NCBI GenBank assembly: GCA_029266495.1
Contig: JAQSWS010000012.1
Coordinates: forward strand, 1-64,000
Direction of reading: 5' to 3'
DNA length: 64,000 bases
From: Rariglobus sp.
GTDB taxonomy: Bacteria > Verrucomicrobiota > Verrucomicrobiia > Opitutales > Opitutaceae
Part shown: in pieces, positions 48,878-58,843 of the stretch
How positions within the stretch are numbered: position 1 is the stretch's first letter
Layout: the number at the start of each line of letters is the position of its first letter
Made by a program: the position numbers and the translations under genes
Notes under the pieces: model-generated
The model's database searches: none
What the model saw: the letters and a program-made list of their open reading frames with translations, nothing else
What the model was told of the DNA's origin: nothing

Positions 48878-50842
48878 ATGATCACTCGCGCCAAGCCTTT
48901 CTGCTGCGCCGCCCTTCTCTCCGTCCTGCTGCCAGCAGCTCACGCGCAAACCACCGTGACAGTGCAGGCAGGCGCGCCCGGCAAGGCGATCAGCGCGGAC
49001 CTCGTTGGCATCTTTTTCGAGGATCTCAGCTACGCCGCCGATGGCGGCCTCTATGCCGAACTGATTCAGAATCGCTCCTTCGACTACTCGTCCGCCGATC
49101 ACCAGGACTGGACTTCTTTGACCGCCTGGCAACTCGTCCAGCGGGACGATGGTCGGGGCTCGGTCACGGTCGAAACCGCCAGACCGCTCAACGCACAAAA
49201 CCCCGGCTACGCCGTCCTCGTCGTCGAGGCCGCCGGCCACGGCGTCGGCCTGCTCAACGAGGGCTTCGACGGCATCGCGGTAAACGCCGGCGACACCTAC
49301 CACCTCTCGCTCTTCGCCCGTCAACTCGTCGGCACCGCCGCCCCGATTATCGTCCGCCTCGAAAGTAAAACGGGCGCCCCTCTCGCCGAAGACATTCTGC
49401 ATCCGCCCACCGGCGCCTGGGAAAAATTCACCGCCACCTTGCGTCCCGCGACCACCGATGCGGACGCCCGTCTCGTCGTCCTCGCCACCGGCGCGGGCCG
49501 GCTCGCACTCGACATGGTTTCCCTCTTCCCGGAAAAAACCTTCCGCAACCGCCCCAACGGCCTCCGCGCCGACCTCGCCCAGGTCATCGCCGACTTGAAG
49601 CCAAAGTTCATGCGTTTCCCCGGCGGCTGTCTCGTCCACGGCGACGGACTCGACAACATCTACCACTGGAAGGATACCATCGGCCCCGTCGAGCAGCGCA
49701 AAGGCCAGCCCAACATCTGGCGCTACCACCAGACGGCCGGCCTCGGCTATTTCGAATATTTCCAATTCTGCGAAGACATCGGCGCCAAGCCGCTGCCCGT
49801 CGTCGCCGCCGGCGTCTGCTGCCAAAACTCCAATTATCTCGTCACCAAAAAATATGGTGTCGGCCAGGAAGGCCTGCCGATGGAGAAGATGCCCGCCTAC
49901 GTGCAGGACGTGCTCGACCTCATCGAGTTTGCCAACGGCCCCGTCGCCTCGACCTGGGGCGCCAGGCGCGCCGCCGCCGGCCACCCCGAGCCCTTCGGAC
50001 TCCACTACCTCGGCGTCGGCAACGAGGATAAAATCACCCCGGTCTTCGAAGAACGCTTCCGCCTGATCAACGATGCCGTGAAAGCGAAGCATCCCGAGAT
50101 CGTGGTCATCGGCACCGTGGGCCCCAACCCTCAGGGCGAGGACTACGAAAAAGGCTGGAAATTCGCCAACGAACTCCGCCTCCCGATCGTGGACGAACAC
50201 GGTTACAAGTCGCCCCAGTGGTTCTGGGACAACCTCCGGCGCTACGACGCCTACGACCGCACCAAGTCCCAGGTTTACCTCGGCGAATGGGCCGCGCACG
50301 ACAACAAGCGCCGCACCACCTTGCGCGCCGCTCTCGCCGAAGCCGCCTTCCTCACCAGCCTCGAACGCAATGGTGATATCGTGCGCATGGCGTCCTACGC
50401 CCCGCTGCTCGCCAAGCGCGGCCACACGCACTGGGAGCCCAACCTCATCTATTTCACGAACACGGAAATCTTCCGCACAATCGGCTACCACGTGCAGCAG
50501 TTGTTCAGCGTGAACAATGGCGATACTTACCTCGCCACCACCGTGAGTCCCTCCGCCGCTCCCGGGCGTTTCGCCGCCTCGTCCGTGCACGACAGCAAAA
50601 CCGGCGACCTCATCTTGAAATTCGTCAACGGCGACGACACCGCCAGGTCGCTGCACATCGAACTCGCCGGTGCAAAAAATCTTCCCGCCACGGCGATGAA
50701 GACCGTCCTCGCCGGATCCGACGCCAGCATGACCGACGCACAGTCCGTCCGGCCGCAGTCCTCGTCCATGCCCATCGCCTCTGCGTTCGACTACGAGGCT
50801 CCGGCAAATTCGCTGACCGTGATTCGGGTCAAATTACGTTGA
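48878..50842 (+). CDS. alpha-L-arabinofuranosidase (GH51)
   Basis: Signal peptide; ISADLVGIFFEDLSYAADGGLYAELIQNRSFDY; MRFPGGCLVHGDGLDNIYHWKDTIGPVEQR; VGNEDKITPVFEERF. Confidence 0.94.
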   Translation: MITRAKPFCCAALLSVLLPAAHAQTTVTVQAGAPGKAISADLVGIFFEDLSYAADGGLYAELIQNRSFDYSSADHQDWTSLTAWQLVQRDDGRGSVTVETARPLNAQNPGYAVLVVEAAGHGVGLLNEGFDGIAVNAGDTYHLSLFARQLVGTAAPIIVRLESKTGAPLAEDILHPPTGAWEKFTATLRPATTDADARLVVLATGAGRLALDMVSLFPEKTFRNRPNGLRADLAQVIADLKPKFMRFPGGCLVHGDGLDNIYHWKDTIGPVEQRKGQPNIWRYHQTAGLGYFEYFQFCEDIGAKPLPVVAAGVCCQNSNYLVTKKYGVGQEGLPMEKMPAYVQDVLDLIEFANGPVASTWGARRAAAGHPEPFGLHYLGVGNEDKITPVFEERFRLINDAVKAKHPEIVVIGTVGPNPQGEDYEKGWKFANELRLPIVDEHGYKSPQWFWDNLRRYDAYDRTKSQVYLGEWAAHDNKRRTTLRAALAEAAFLTSLERNGDIVRMASYAPLLAKRGHTHWEPNLIYFTNTEIFRTIGYHVQQLFSVNNGDTYLATTVSPSAAPGRFAASSVHDSKTGDLILKFVNGDDTARSLHIELAGAKNLPATAMKTVLAGSDASMTDAQSVRPQSSSMPIASAFDYEAPANSLTVIRVKLR

Positions 50843-50846
50843 TCCG

Positions 50847-51030
50847 ATGAAACCCCCAACCTCGTTCCTGATTTCCGCCATCGCGCTTCTGTCTGCCGCC
50901 ACGCCCACGGAGGCGTCCGATCCGCTGAATACCGGCGACCGTGCCACCCTCGTGCGAGTGATCCGCTGGCGGCCGATGGCACCCTGACTTCGGCAGCCCC
51001 ACCCCGACGGCTCCCGCCTCTTTCCTGTTC
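50847..51030 (+). pseudogene. GH43 gene remnant: signal peptide fused to the C-terminal tail, with frame disruptions
   Basis: MKPPTSFLISAIALLSAATPTEASDPLNTGDRATLVRVIRWRP then (frame-corrected) DGTPDFGSPTPDG; matches the intact GH43 end DPLNNPDRATRAQIIRWRPDGTPDFGSPVADG at 54199-54290. Confidence 0.72.
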
Positions 51031-51046
51031 AATAAATTTCTTCCTC

Positions 51047-53101
51047 ATGACGATGTCCCTCGTTCCCCTCGCCCTCCGCCTGCTCTCCGCTTGGGCGGTC
51101 TTCACCGCACTCGTTTTCGCGGGCGGCAGCATCTGCGTCGCCGCCCCGTCCGAGCCGGCGAGCGCGTATCTGATGGTCCACTTCACCGGCGAGTCTCCGC
51201 GCGGCGAGCAGATCTACTTTTCCGTGAGCGAAGACGGCCTCCACTGGACCGACCTCAACAACTCCGAGCCCGTCCTCGTCTCCACGCTCGGCGACAAAGG
51301 CGTGCGCGATCCCGCGATCGTCCGTTCGCCCGACGGAAAAAAATTCTACCTGCTCGCGACCGACCTCCGCATCGCCAACCGCAAGGGCTGGGGCGCCGCC
51401 CGCGCCCAAGGCAGCACCTCGCTGATCATCTGGGAATCGACCGATCTCGTGAACTGGTCCGCGCCTTGGATGGCGGACGTCGCGAGCGCGATCCCCGAAG
51501 CCGGGTGCGCCTGGGCCCCCGAGGCGATCTACGACGAGAGCACGGGCGACTACTTCGTTTACTGGGCCACGATCTCGCCGCGCGAGGGCGTGCGCGAGGC
51601 CCGCATCTATTCCGCCCGCACGAAGGACTTTCGCTCCTTCACCCCGCCCGTGCTCTACATTGAGCGCAACGGCTCCAGTGTGAATGCCGGCGACATCATC
51701 GATACGCAGATCATCGAGGTGAAGGGGCAGAAGCACCGCTATTATCGCTCCTCGCGCGACACCCAGATCCCGCTCGAAGGCGCCAATTCCCTCACCGGCC
51801 CCTGGGAGCGCGTCGGCGACCTTTCCCACCTCGGCTACACCGGCCGTCAGGTCGAAGGCCCGGCTCTCTTCCAGTTCAACCAGGAACAGAAGTGGGCCCT
51901 CCTCGTCGATAAACCCGGCAAGGGGGGATATTTCCCGGTCATTATCACGGACTTCTCCGATCCGAGCGGCTTCAAGCTGCTCCCCTCCGACGCCTATTCG
52001 TTTGGCGAAGGCGAAAAGCGCCACGGCGGCGTCATCAACATCACCCGCAGCGAACTCGCCGCCCTCCGCGCCAAGTGGCCCTCGCACCCCGCCCCTCTCG
52101 CCTGGTTGAAAAACAAGCTGGCCGGCTCGGGGGTTGCCATCGCCGCGCCCGCCAAGTCGTCCTCGGTGGTCCACCCCGGCGAACCTTGGCCGGACAACCG
52201 TGGCCAACACATCCAGGCGCATGGTGGCGGCGTCATCCAGGTGGGCGACACGTGGTATTGGTTCGGCGAGGACAGAGGCCACGAGACGACCGAGGCTAAA
52301 CCGAACGAGCGCTACGTCTCCTGCTACGCTTCCCGGGATCTGATCCATTGGGAGTTTCGCAATAAAGTCGTTGGCGGGCTGCCACCCGTGCCCGAGCTCA
52401 AGGCCCCCTTCGCCTTCGAGCGACCCAAGGTGTTCCCCAACGAAAAGACCGGCAAATTCGTGATGTATGTCCATCTGGACGACCCTGGCTACAGATTCGC
52501 CCGCGTCGGCGTCTATGTGTCTGACAAGGTGGACGGGGACTACACATTCGTGCGCGCATTCCGGCCGCTCGAAAAAGAAAGCCGCGACATTGGCCAGTTC
52601 ATCGACGACGACGGCTCCGCCTATCTCATCTTTGAATGTCGTCCGACGAAGGGCTTTTTCATCGCGAAGCTCTCCGCCGATTACCTCGATGTGGAAAAGT
52701 CGGTCGGCTTCATCAAGTCGCCGCTCGAGGGCGGCTCCCTGGTCCGCTACGAGGGCCTCTATTACTTGATCGCCTCGCACCTCACCGGCTGGTTCCCCAA
52801 TCCGAATCTCTATGCCACCGCCGAGCGCCTCGAAGGCCCCTGGTCGGAGTTCAAACAGATCGCCCCGCCGGAGACGAAGACCTACGGCTCGCAATCGACC
52901 TACCTGCTGAAAGTCACCGGATCGAAGAAGACCTCGGTCATCTATATGGGCGATATCTGGAACCCAAAGAATCACGCCGACGGTCGCTACCTCTGGATGC
53001 CGCTTGAAATCGGCGGCGGCCAACTCCGGCTGCCTCCGCCGACCCCGTGGACGATCAACGTCAAGACGGGCGAAGTCCGCATCGCCCCCGCTCAGAACTG
53101 A
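51047..53101 (+). CDS. tandem double-domain GH43-like protein
   Basis: Domain 1 YFSVSEDGLHWTDLNNSEPVLVSTLGDKGVRDPAIVRSPDGKKFYLLATD...; domain 2 GQHIQAHGGGVIQVGDTWYWFGEDRGHETTE...VSCYASRDLIHWEF...IGQFIDDDGSAYLIFE; one signal peptide. Confidence 0.87.
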   Translation: MTMSLVPLALRLLSAWAVFTALVFAGGSICVAAPSEPASAYLMVHFTGESPRGEQIYFSVSEDGLHWTDLNNSEPVLVSTLGDKGVRDPAIVRSPDGKKFYLLATDLRIANRKGWGAARAQGSTSLIIWESTDLVNWSAPWMADVASAIPEAGCAWAPEAIYDESTGDYFVYWATISPREGVREARIYSARTKDFRSFTPPVLYIERNGSSVNAGDIIDTQIIEVKGQKHRYYRSSRDTQIPLEGANSLTGPWERVGDLSHLGYTGRQVEGPALFQFNQEQKWALLVDKPGKGGYFPVIITDFSDPSGFKLLPSDAYSFGEGEKRHGGVINITRSELAALRAKWPSHPAPLAWLKNKLAGSGVAIAAPAKSSSVVHPGEPWPDNRGQHIQAHGGGVIQVGDTWYWFGEDRGHETTEAKPNERYVSCYASRDLIHWEFRNKVVGGLPPVPELKAPFAFERPKVFPNEKTGKFVMYVHLDDPGYRFARVGVYVSDKVDGDYTFVRAFRPLEKESRDIGQFIDDDGSAYLIFECRPTKGFFIAKLSADYLDVEKSVGFIKSPLEGGSLVRYEGLYYLIASHLTGWFPNPNLYATAERLEGPWSEFKQIAPPETKTYGSQSTYLLKVTGSKKTSVIYMGDIWNPKNHADGRYLWMPLEIGGGQLRLPPPTPWTINVKTGEVRIAPAQN

Positions 53102-53113
53102 CGATCAAGCGCC

Positions 53114-53215
53114 CGTGATCCGCTACACCGTGAGCAAGTCCGATCGGCTCGTGCTGCGTGAATCGCGGTTCGGCCTCGCGCGCGACGACGCCGGCTTCTC
53201 CCAAGGCCCGCTCAC
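53114..53215 (+). pseudogene. putative GH97 N-terminal-domain remnant
   Basis: PVIRYTVSKSDRLVLRESRFGLARDDAGFSQG resembles the GH97_N pattern x-Y-x-V-x(4)-R-x-V-L-x-x-S-x-x-G-L; no start codon or catalytic domain follows. Confidence 0.45.
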
Positions 53216-53282
53216 CCCGCCGAGGCCCGCACACTCGCCGCCCACTGGAAGCTCTCCTCTTTCTGATGCCCTTCCGCACCCC

Positions 53283-54308
53283 ATGAACTCCCGTGTCTTG
53301 CTCGCTCCCCTTGCCTGTATGCTTCTCGCGACCGTCGCCCCGACCGCTGCCGCAACCGATCCGCTTTCGTGGAGCAATCCGCTCGTTTCGCAGCGCGCCG
53401 ATCCACACGTCACTCTTCACACCGACGGTTACTACTACTTCACCGCCACCGTTCCTGAATACGACCGCATCGAATTGCGCCGTGCCCGCACGCTCGGCGA
53501 ACTCGCCACCGCCGAGGCCAGGATCATCTGGCGCAAGCACCCCACCGGACCGATGGGCGCGCACATCTGGGCCCCCGAACTCCACTTCATCGACGACAAG
53601 TGGTATGTTTACTTCACCGCCGGCGAGGCGGAAAACAAATGGGCCATCCGCCCCTACGTCCTCGAAGGTGAAGGCGTCAATCCGCTCGAAGCCCGCTGGT
53701 CCGAGAAAGGCCGCTTAAAACTCGGCTGGGACTCCTTCTCCCTCGACGGCACCACCTTCGCCCACCGTGGTGCGCGCTACTTCGTCTGGACGCAGATGGA
53801 GAACGGAGCAAAGGGCACCAACCTCTACATTGCCCGCATGGATACACCGTGGTCCATCACCGGCGTCATCACCTGCCTCACCAAGCCCGAATACGACTGG
53901 GAGCGGCGCGGTCACTGGGTCAACGAGGGACCTGCCGTCCTCGTCAAAAACGGACGCGTGTGGATGAGCTATTCCGCCAGCGCCACCGATGCCAATTACT
54001 GCCTCGGCCTCCTTTCCGCTCCCGCCGGCACCGACCTCCTCCGCGCCGACTCGTGGTCGAAATCGCCTGATCCCGTCTTCCGCAGCGACGTCGCCGCAAA
54101 CCAGTTCGGTCCCGGTCACAACGGATTCACCACCACGCCCGACGGAAAAACCGACATCCTCGTGTATCACTCACGCAACTACGAAAAAATCAAGGGCGAC
54201 CCGCTGAACAATCCCGACCGGGCCACCCGCGCCCAGATCATCCGCTGGCGCCCCGACGGAACCCCCGACTTCGGCTCCCCCGTCGCCGACGGCCCTTTCA
54301 AACCCTGA
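53283..54308 (+). CDS. family 43 glycoside hydrolase
   Basis: Signal peptide; WSNPLVSQRADPHVTLHTDGYYYFTATVPEYDRIELRRA; HIWAPELHFIDDKWYVYFTAG; start at MNSRVLL rather than the upstream in-frame ATG. Confidence 0.94.
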   Translation: MNSRVLLAPLACMLLATVAPTAAATDPLSWSNPLVSQRADPHVTLHTDGYYYFTATVPEYDRIELRRARTLGELATAEARIIWRKHPTGPMGAHIWAPELHFIDDKWYVYFTAGEAENKWAIRPYVLEGEGVNPLEARWSEKGRLKLGWDSFSLDGTTFAHRGARYFVWTQMENGAKGTNLYIARMDTPWSITGVITCLTKPEYDWERRGHWVNEGPAVLVKNGRVWMSYSASATDANYCLGLLSAPAGTDLLRADSWSKSPDPVFRSDVAANQFGPGHNGFTTTPDGKTDILVYHSRNYEKIKGDPLNNPDRATRAQIIRWRPDGTPDFGSPVADGPFKP

Positions 54309-54329
54309 TTCTTCGACTTCCCCTCCGGC

Positions 54330-57260
54330 ATGAAACCCCGCCATCACCCCTTTCTTTCACTCGGCCTCGCGCTGCTCACCACCACCGCTTTTGCCGCTCT
54401 GCCAACCGGGACAAATACCGCGGGCCAGCTCCAGCTCACCAGCCAGCTCACCACCACCAAGCCGGAGTCCTTCGCCTTCACCCCGCTGCAAAACGGCGTC
54501 CAGCTCCGCGTCGGCGACGTGGTCAAAAACGTCCTCTTCTACGGGCCCGGCATCGTGCGCGTGAACGCCAGCTTGGGCCAGGCCCACACCGCGCATCCCA
54601 GTCTCACCGTCGTGCTCACACCGCCGGCTGTGCCGTTCGAGGTCACCGACACCGCCGCGGACCTTCAGCTCTCCACCGCCAGCCTGCGCGTGGTCGTCGA
54701 TAAAAAAACCGGCTCCCTCACCTTCCTCCGTCCCGACGGCAGCGTCATCACCCGCGAGCGCGCCGACCGCCCCGCCGAAATCAAACAGGTGGCGATCTCC
54801 GGCGCCCCCACCTACGAGGTGAAACAAACCTTCACCCTCGCGGCCGACGAGTCCTTGTATGGCCTCGGTCAATACGACAATCGCTACATGGATTATCGCG
54901 GCCAGCAGGTCCACATGGTCCAGACCAACATCGGCATCGTCGTTCCCTTCCTCCTTTCGACTAGACGCTACGGCATCATGTGGGACTCCGCCTCCAGGAG
55001 CACCTTCAAGGACGACGCCTCCGGCGCCACCTTCTGGTCCGAAAGTTCACCCGCCGGCGTGGACTACTACCTCGTCGCCGGCGAGTCCATGGACGGCGTC
55101 ATCGCCAGCTACCGCCGCCTCACCGGACCGGCTCCGATGTTTCCCAAGGCCGCCTTCGGCCTCTTCATGAGCAAGGAGCGTTACAAGACCCAGAACGAGC
55201 TCGTCGGCGTCGTGAAACGCTTCCGCCAGGACGGGTTCCCTCTCGATTACATCGTCCAGGACTGGCAATACTGGGGCGGCGACAAGGACGGCACCTGGAG
55301 CGGCATGACCTGGAACAAGGACCGCTTCCCCGATCCCGCCGGCGCCATCCGCGAAATCCACGGCCTCAACGCCAAGGTGATGATCTCCATCTGGCCCTCC
55401 GTCGGCAACGACACCGAGCTCGCCCGCGAACTCGACGCGAAGGGACTCCGCCACGAGCCCCTCCACTGGATCTCCAAGAAAGCGCGCATCTACGACGCCT
55501 TCAGCCCCGAAGGCCGCGCCATTTATTTCAAACACATCAAGAAAGGCCTCTTCGACGTCGGTATCGACGCCCTCTGGATGGACGGCACCGAGGTCGAGGT
55601 CGGCACCGCCTGCCACGACCCGAAACGCGTCGAGGCCGACATCAAAAGCCTCGGGAATAACGCGCTGGGTGATTACACCCGCAACCTCAACGCCTACACC
55701 CTCGTCACCACGCAAGGCACCTACGAAGGCCAGCGCGCCACCTCCGACAAACGCGTTCTCACCCTCACCCGTTCCGCCTGGAACGGCCAGCAGCGCTACG
55801 CCGCGCTTTCCTGGTCCGGTGACACCACCGCAAGCTGGGAAACCTTCCGCAACCAGATCGCCGGCGGCGTCAACGTCGCCATGGCCGGCCAGCCCTACTG
55901 GACCCAGGACACCGGCGGCTTCTTCATCCCCGGCCAATATCGCAGCGGCGAACACAGCAACGCCGAATACCGCGAACTCTTCACCCGCTGGCACCAGTTC
56001 GCCGTTTTTAATCCCGTCTACCGCATCCACGGCACCGCCATTCAACGCGAACCCTATCTCTTCCGCGACAGCGACCCCGAGTTCTACGCCTCGCTCCGCT
56101 CCGCCGCCAGCCTTCGGTATCGACTTATCCCCTACATCTACGGCCTCGCCTGGCAGAGCACCGACCGTGGCTACACGATGATGCGCGGCCTCCCGATGGA
56201 CTTCCCCGACGACCCGAAGGCCCGCAAACTCGACGATCAGTTCCTCTTCGGCCGCTCCTTCCTCGTCCACCCCGTCACCCGCGCCATCCAGCGCGTGGGC
56301 ACCCCGCCGCCGCCCGCCATCCAGGCGGAATTCCTCCAGACCCCCGACGGCCGCCCCGGCGTCGCCGTCGAATACTTTGAAGGCCGAAACTTCGAGAAAT
56401 CCGTCAGCAAGGCCGTCGACCCAAAGATCGATTACACCTGGCCCGGCCCGCCCCTCGCCGAGCCGCCCGCCGGCCTTCGCGGCCTCGACAACTTCTCCGG
56501 CCGCTGGGCAGGCGTGATCGTCGCCGCCGAGGACGGCGAGCACGAGATCGGCGTCGAGGGCGACGACGGTTTCCGCCTCTGGCTCGACGGCAAACTCGCC
56601 GCCGAAGACTGGCGCGACGCCGGCATGCGCTTCAAGGGCACGAAGGTCACTCTTCGCAAAGGCCAGCGCCTCCCCTTCAAGATCAACTATTACCAAGGCA
56701 TCCACGCCCGCGGCCTCCGCCTCGGCTGGCGCACCCCGGGTCAGCTCGCCTCCGGCGCGGGCGGCATCAACAACGCGGTCGAGACCTACCTCCCCGCCGG
56801 CGCCGACTGGTATGATTTCTGGACGAACGCGCGCCACTCCGGCGGAGCCCTCGTCTCCACGGCCTGTCCGCTCGATCGCTTCCCGCTCTTCGTGCGCGCC
56901 GGCTCCATTGTCCCGATGAGCCCGGTCATGAATTACGTCACCGAGAAACCCGACGCGCCTTACGAAATCCGCGTCTACTCAGGCGCCGACGCCACGTTCA
57001 CGCTCTACGAAGACGACAACGAAACCTACGCCTACGAAAAGGGCCAGCGCGCCACCGTCACGCTCACCTGGGATGACGCCCGGCGCACCCTCTCCATCGG
57101 CAAGCGCCAGGGCTCCTTCCCCGGCATGATCGCCGCGCGCAAGCTCCGCATTGTCTGGATACGCCCGAATCACGGCGCGGGCATTTCACCAGTTGAACAA
57201 CCCGACACCGAGATCAACTATACCGGCGGGCATGTAACCGTCTCTGCGCCTCGTCCATAA
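54330..57260 (+). CDS. glycoside hydrolase family 31 (alpha-xylosidase-like) with inserted PA14 domain
   Basis: YGLGQYDNRYMDYRG; KVMISIWPSVGNDTELARELDAKGL; DALWMDGTEVEVG; PA14-like AVEYFEGRNFEKSV...WAGVIVAAEDGEHEIGVEGDDGFRLWLDGK. Confidence 0.94.
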   Translation: MKPRHHPFLSLGLALLTTTAFAALPTGTNTAGQLQLTSQLTTTKPESFAFTPLQNGVQLRVGDVVKNVLFYGPGIVRVNASLGQAHTAHPSLTVVLTPPAVPFEVTDTAADLQLSTASLRVVVDKKTGSLTFLRPDGSVITRERADRPAEIKQVAISGAPTYEVKQTFTLAADESLYGLGQYDNRYMDYRGQQVHMVQTNIGIVVPFLLSTRRYGIMWDSASRSTFKDDASGATFWSESSPAGVDYYLVAGESMDGVIASYRRLTGPAPMFPKAAFGLFMSKERYKTQNELVGVVKRFRQDGFPLDYIVQDWQYWGGDKDGTWSGMTWNKDRFPDPAGAIREIHGLNAKVMISIWPSVGNDTELARELDAKGLRHEPLHWISKKARIYDAFSPEGRAIYFKHIKKGLFDVGIDALWMDGTEVEVGTACHDPKRVEADIKSLGNNALGDYTRNLNAYTLVTTQGTYEGQRATSDKRVLTLTRSAWNGQQRYAALSWSGDTTASWETFRNQIAGGVNVAMAGQPYWTQDTGGFFIPGQYRSGEHSNAEYRELFTRWHQFAVFNPVYRIHGTAIQREPYLFRDSDPEFYASLRSAASLRYRLIPYIYGLAWQSTDRGYTMMRGLPMDFPDDPKARKLDDQFLFGRSFLVHPVTRAIQRVGTPPPPAIQAEFLQTPDGRPGVAVEYFEGRNFEKSVSKAVDPKIDYTWPGPPLAEPPAGLRGLDNFSGRWAGVIVAAEDGEHEIGVEGDDGFRLWLDGKLAAEDWRDAGMRFKGTKVTLRKGQRLPFKINYYQGIHARGLRLGWRTPGQLASGAGGINNAVETYLPAGADWYDFWTNARHSGGALVSTACPLDRFPLFVRAGSIVPMSPVMNYVTEKPDAPYEIRVYSGADATFTLYEDDNETYAYEKGQRATVTLTWDDARRTLSIGKRQGSFPGMIAARKLRIVWIRPNHGAGISPVEQPDTEINYTGGHVTVSAPRP

Positions 57261-57358
57261 AGGCCGGACAATACCCGGCCCCTCGGCAGGCACGCCACCA
57301 GTCGTAGATCACCTGCGATCGGCCGGCGTGCTGACGGACGCATTTCGCCAGACTCCTC

Positions 57359-57374
57359 GCGTTATGGTTAACGC
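57359..57374. promoter_or_regulatory. putative operator, GCGTTAYNRTTAACGC motif site 4
   Basis: GCGTTA-TGGT-TAACGC perfect palindrome, ~125 nt upstream of GH27. Confidence 0.55.
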
Positions 57375-57498
57375 TCGCTCATCCTCGGCGAATGCCCCGC
57401 ATCCGGTCGTCTTGGGCTTACCCCGCACGGTGTCCGCCCCCTCACTCGTGTGCCATCAGGCCACACATTACCCTCCATCCTGTTCGCGCCCCTCGCTC

Positions 57499-58842
57499 AT
57501 GATCCGAACCACCCTTTGTTCTCTGCTGATCGTCTGCACCGCCTCGGCTGCGTCCGATTTCCACGCGTGGGCGCCCGCACCTCCCATGGGATGGAACAGC
57601 TGGGACTGCTTCGGCACGACCGTGACCGAGGCGCAAACCAAGGCGCAGACCGACTTCATGGCGGAGAAACTCAAGTCCCACGGCTGGGACTACATCGTCG
57701 TCGACATCCAGTGGTATGAGCCCTCCGCCAAGGGCCACGACTACAAGAAGGATGCTCCCCTCGCCATGGACGCGTTCAGCCGGCTCGTCCCCGCCCCTGA
57801 AAAGTTTCCCTCCGCCGCCAACGGCGCCGGTTTCAAGCCGCTCGCCGATTACGTCCACGCCAAGAGCCTCAAGTTCGGCATTCACATGATGCGCGGCATC
57901 TCCCGCCAGGCCGTAAAACAAAACACCCCCATCAAGGGCACCACCGCCCGCGCCGCCGATATCGCGGACACCACCAGCACCTGCCCGTGGAATCCCGACA
58001 TGTATGGCGTCGATATGAGCAAGCCCGGTGCACAGGCCTACTACGACTCGCTCATGGAACAGGTCGTCTCCTGGGGCGTGGACTTCGTTAAAATCGACGA
58101 CCTCAGCCGCCCCTATCACCAGGCCGAAATCGAGGGTATCCGCAAAGCCATCGACAAAACCGGCCGGCCCGTCGTCTTCAGCACCTCTCCCGGCGAAACA
58201 CCCCTCTCCGCCGGCCCGCACGTCAATCGACACGCCAACATGTGGCGCATCAGCGACGATTTCTGGGACGACTGGAAGGCCCTGCTCGCCCAGTTCAAAC
58301 GCCTCCACGACTGGACCCCGTTCCGCGCTCCCGGCGCGTATCCCGACGCCGACATGCTGCCGCTCGGCGCCATCAAGTTCGGCAAGAAAACCCGCTTCAC
58401 GCCCGACGAACAGATCACAATGATGACGCTCTGGAGCATCGCCCGCTCTCCGCTCATCCACGGCGGCGACATGACCAGGACCGACGAATTCACGCTCTCC
58501 TTGCTCACCAACGACGGCGTGCTCGCCGTCAATCAGCACAGCGAAAACAACCGCCAGCTCTTCCGCACCGACGACGATCTCATCGCCTGGATCGCCGACG
58601 TGCCCGCCTCCGCCGACAAATACCTCGCCGTCTTCAACACCCGCAACGCTCCGAAAGATGCCGCGAAAGGCGCAACTGTGCCCGTCCCTGTCACACTCGC
58701 CGACACCGGTCTCACCGGCTCCGGTCCCGTGCGTATTCACGATCTCTGGACAAAAAAAGACCTCGGCACCGCAAGCGCCGGGTTCGCTCCCGAGGTTCCC
58801 TTCCACGGCGCCCGCCTCTTCCGCCTCACCCCCGCGAAATGA
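57499..58842 (+). CDS. alpha-galactosidase (GH27)
   Basis: Signal peptide; PPMGWNSWDCFGTTVTEAQTKAQTDFMAEKLKSHGWDYIVVDIQWYEP; DFVKIDDLSRPY. Confidence 0.95.
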   Translation: MIRTTLCSLLIVCTASAASDFHAWAPAPPMGWNSWDCFGTTVTEAQTKAQTDFMAEKLKSHGWDYIVVDIQWYEPSAKGHDYKKDAPLAMDAFSRLVPAPEKFPSAANGAGFKPLADYVHAKSLKFGIHMMRGISRQAVKQNTPIKGTTARAADIADTTSTCPWNPDMYGVDMSKPGAQAYYDSLMEQVVSWGVDFVKIDDLSRPYHQAEIEGIRKAIDKTGRPVVFSTSPGETPLSAGPHVNRHANMWRISDDFWDDWKALLAQFKRLHDWTPFRAPGAYPDADMLPLGAIKFGKKTRFTPDEQITMMTLWSIARSPLIHGGDMTRTDEFTLSLLTNDGVLAVNQHSENNRQLFRTDDDLIAWIADVPASADKYLAVFNTRNAPKDAAKGATVPVPVTLADTGLTGSGPVRIHDLWTKKDLGTASAGFAPEVPFHGARLFRLTPAK

Positions 58843-58843
58843 C

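Noticed and set aside
48863-53023. Minus ORFs of 597 and 664 aa opposite GH51 and the tandem GH43
   Set aside because: Antisense shadows without recognised domains.
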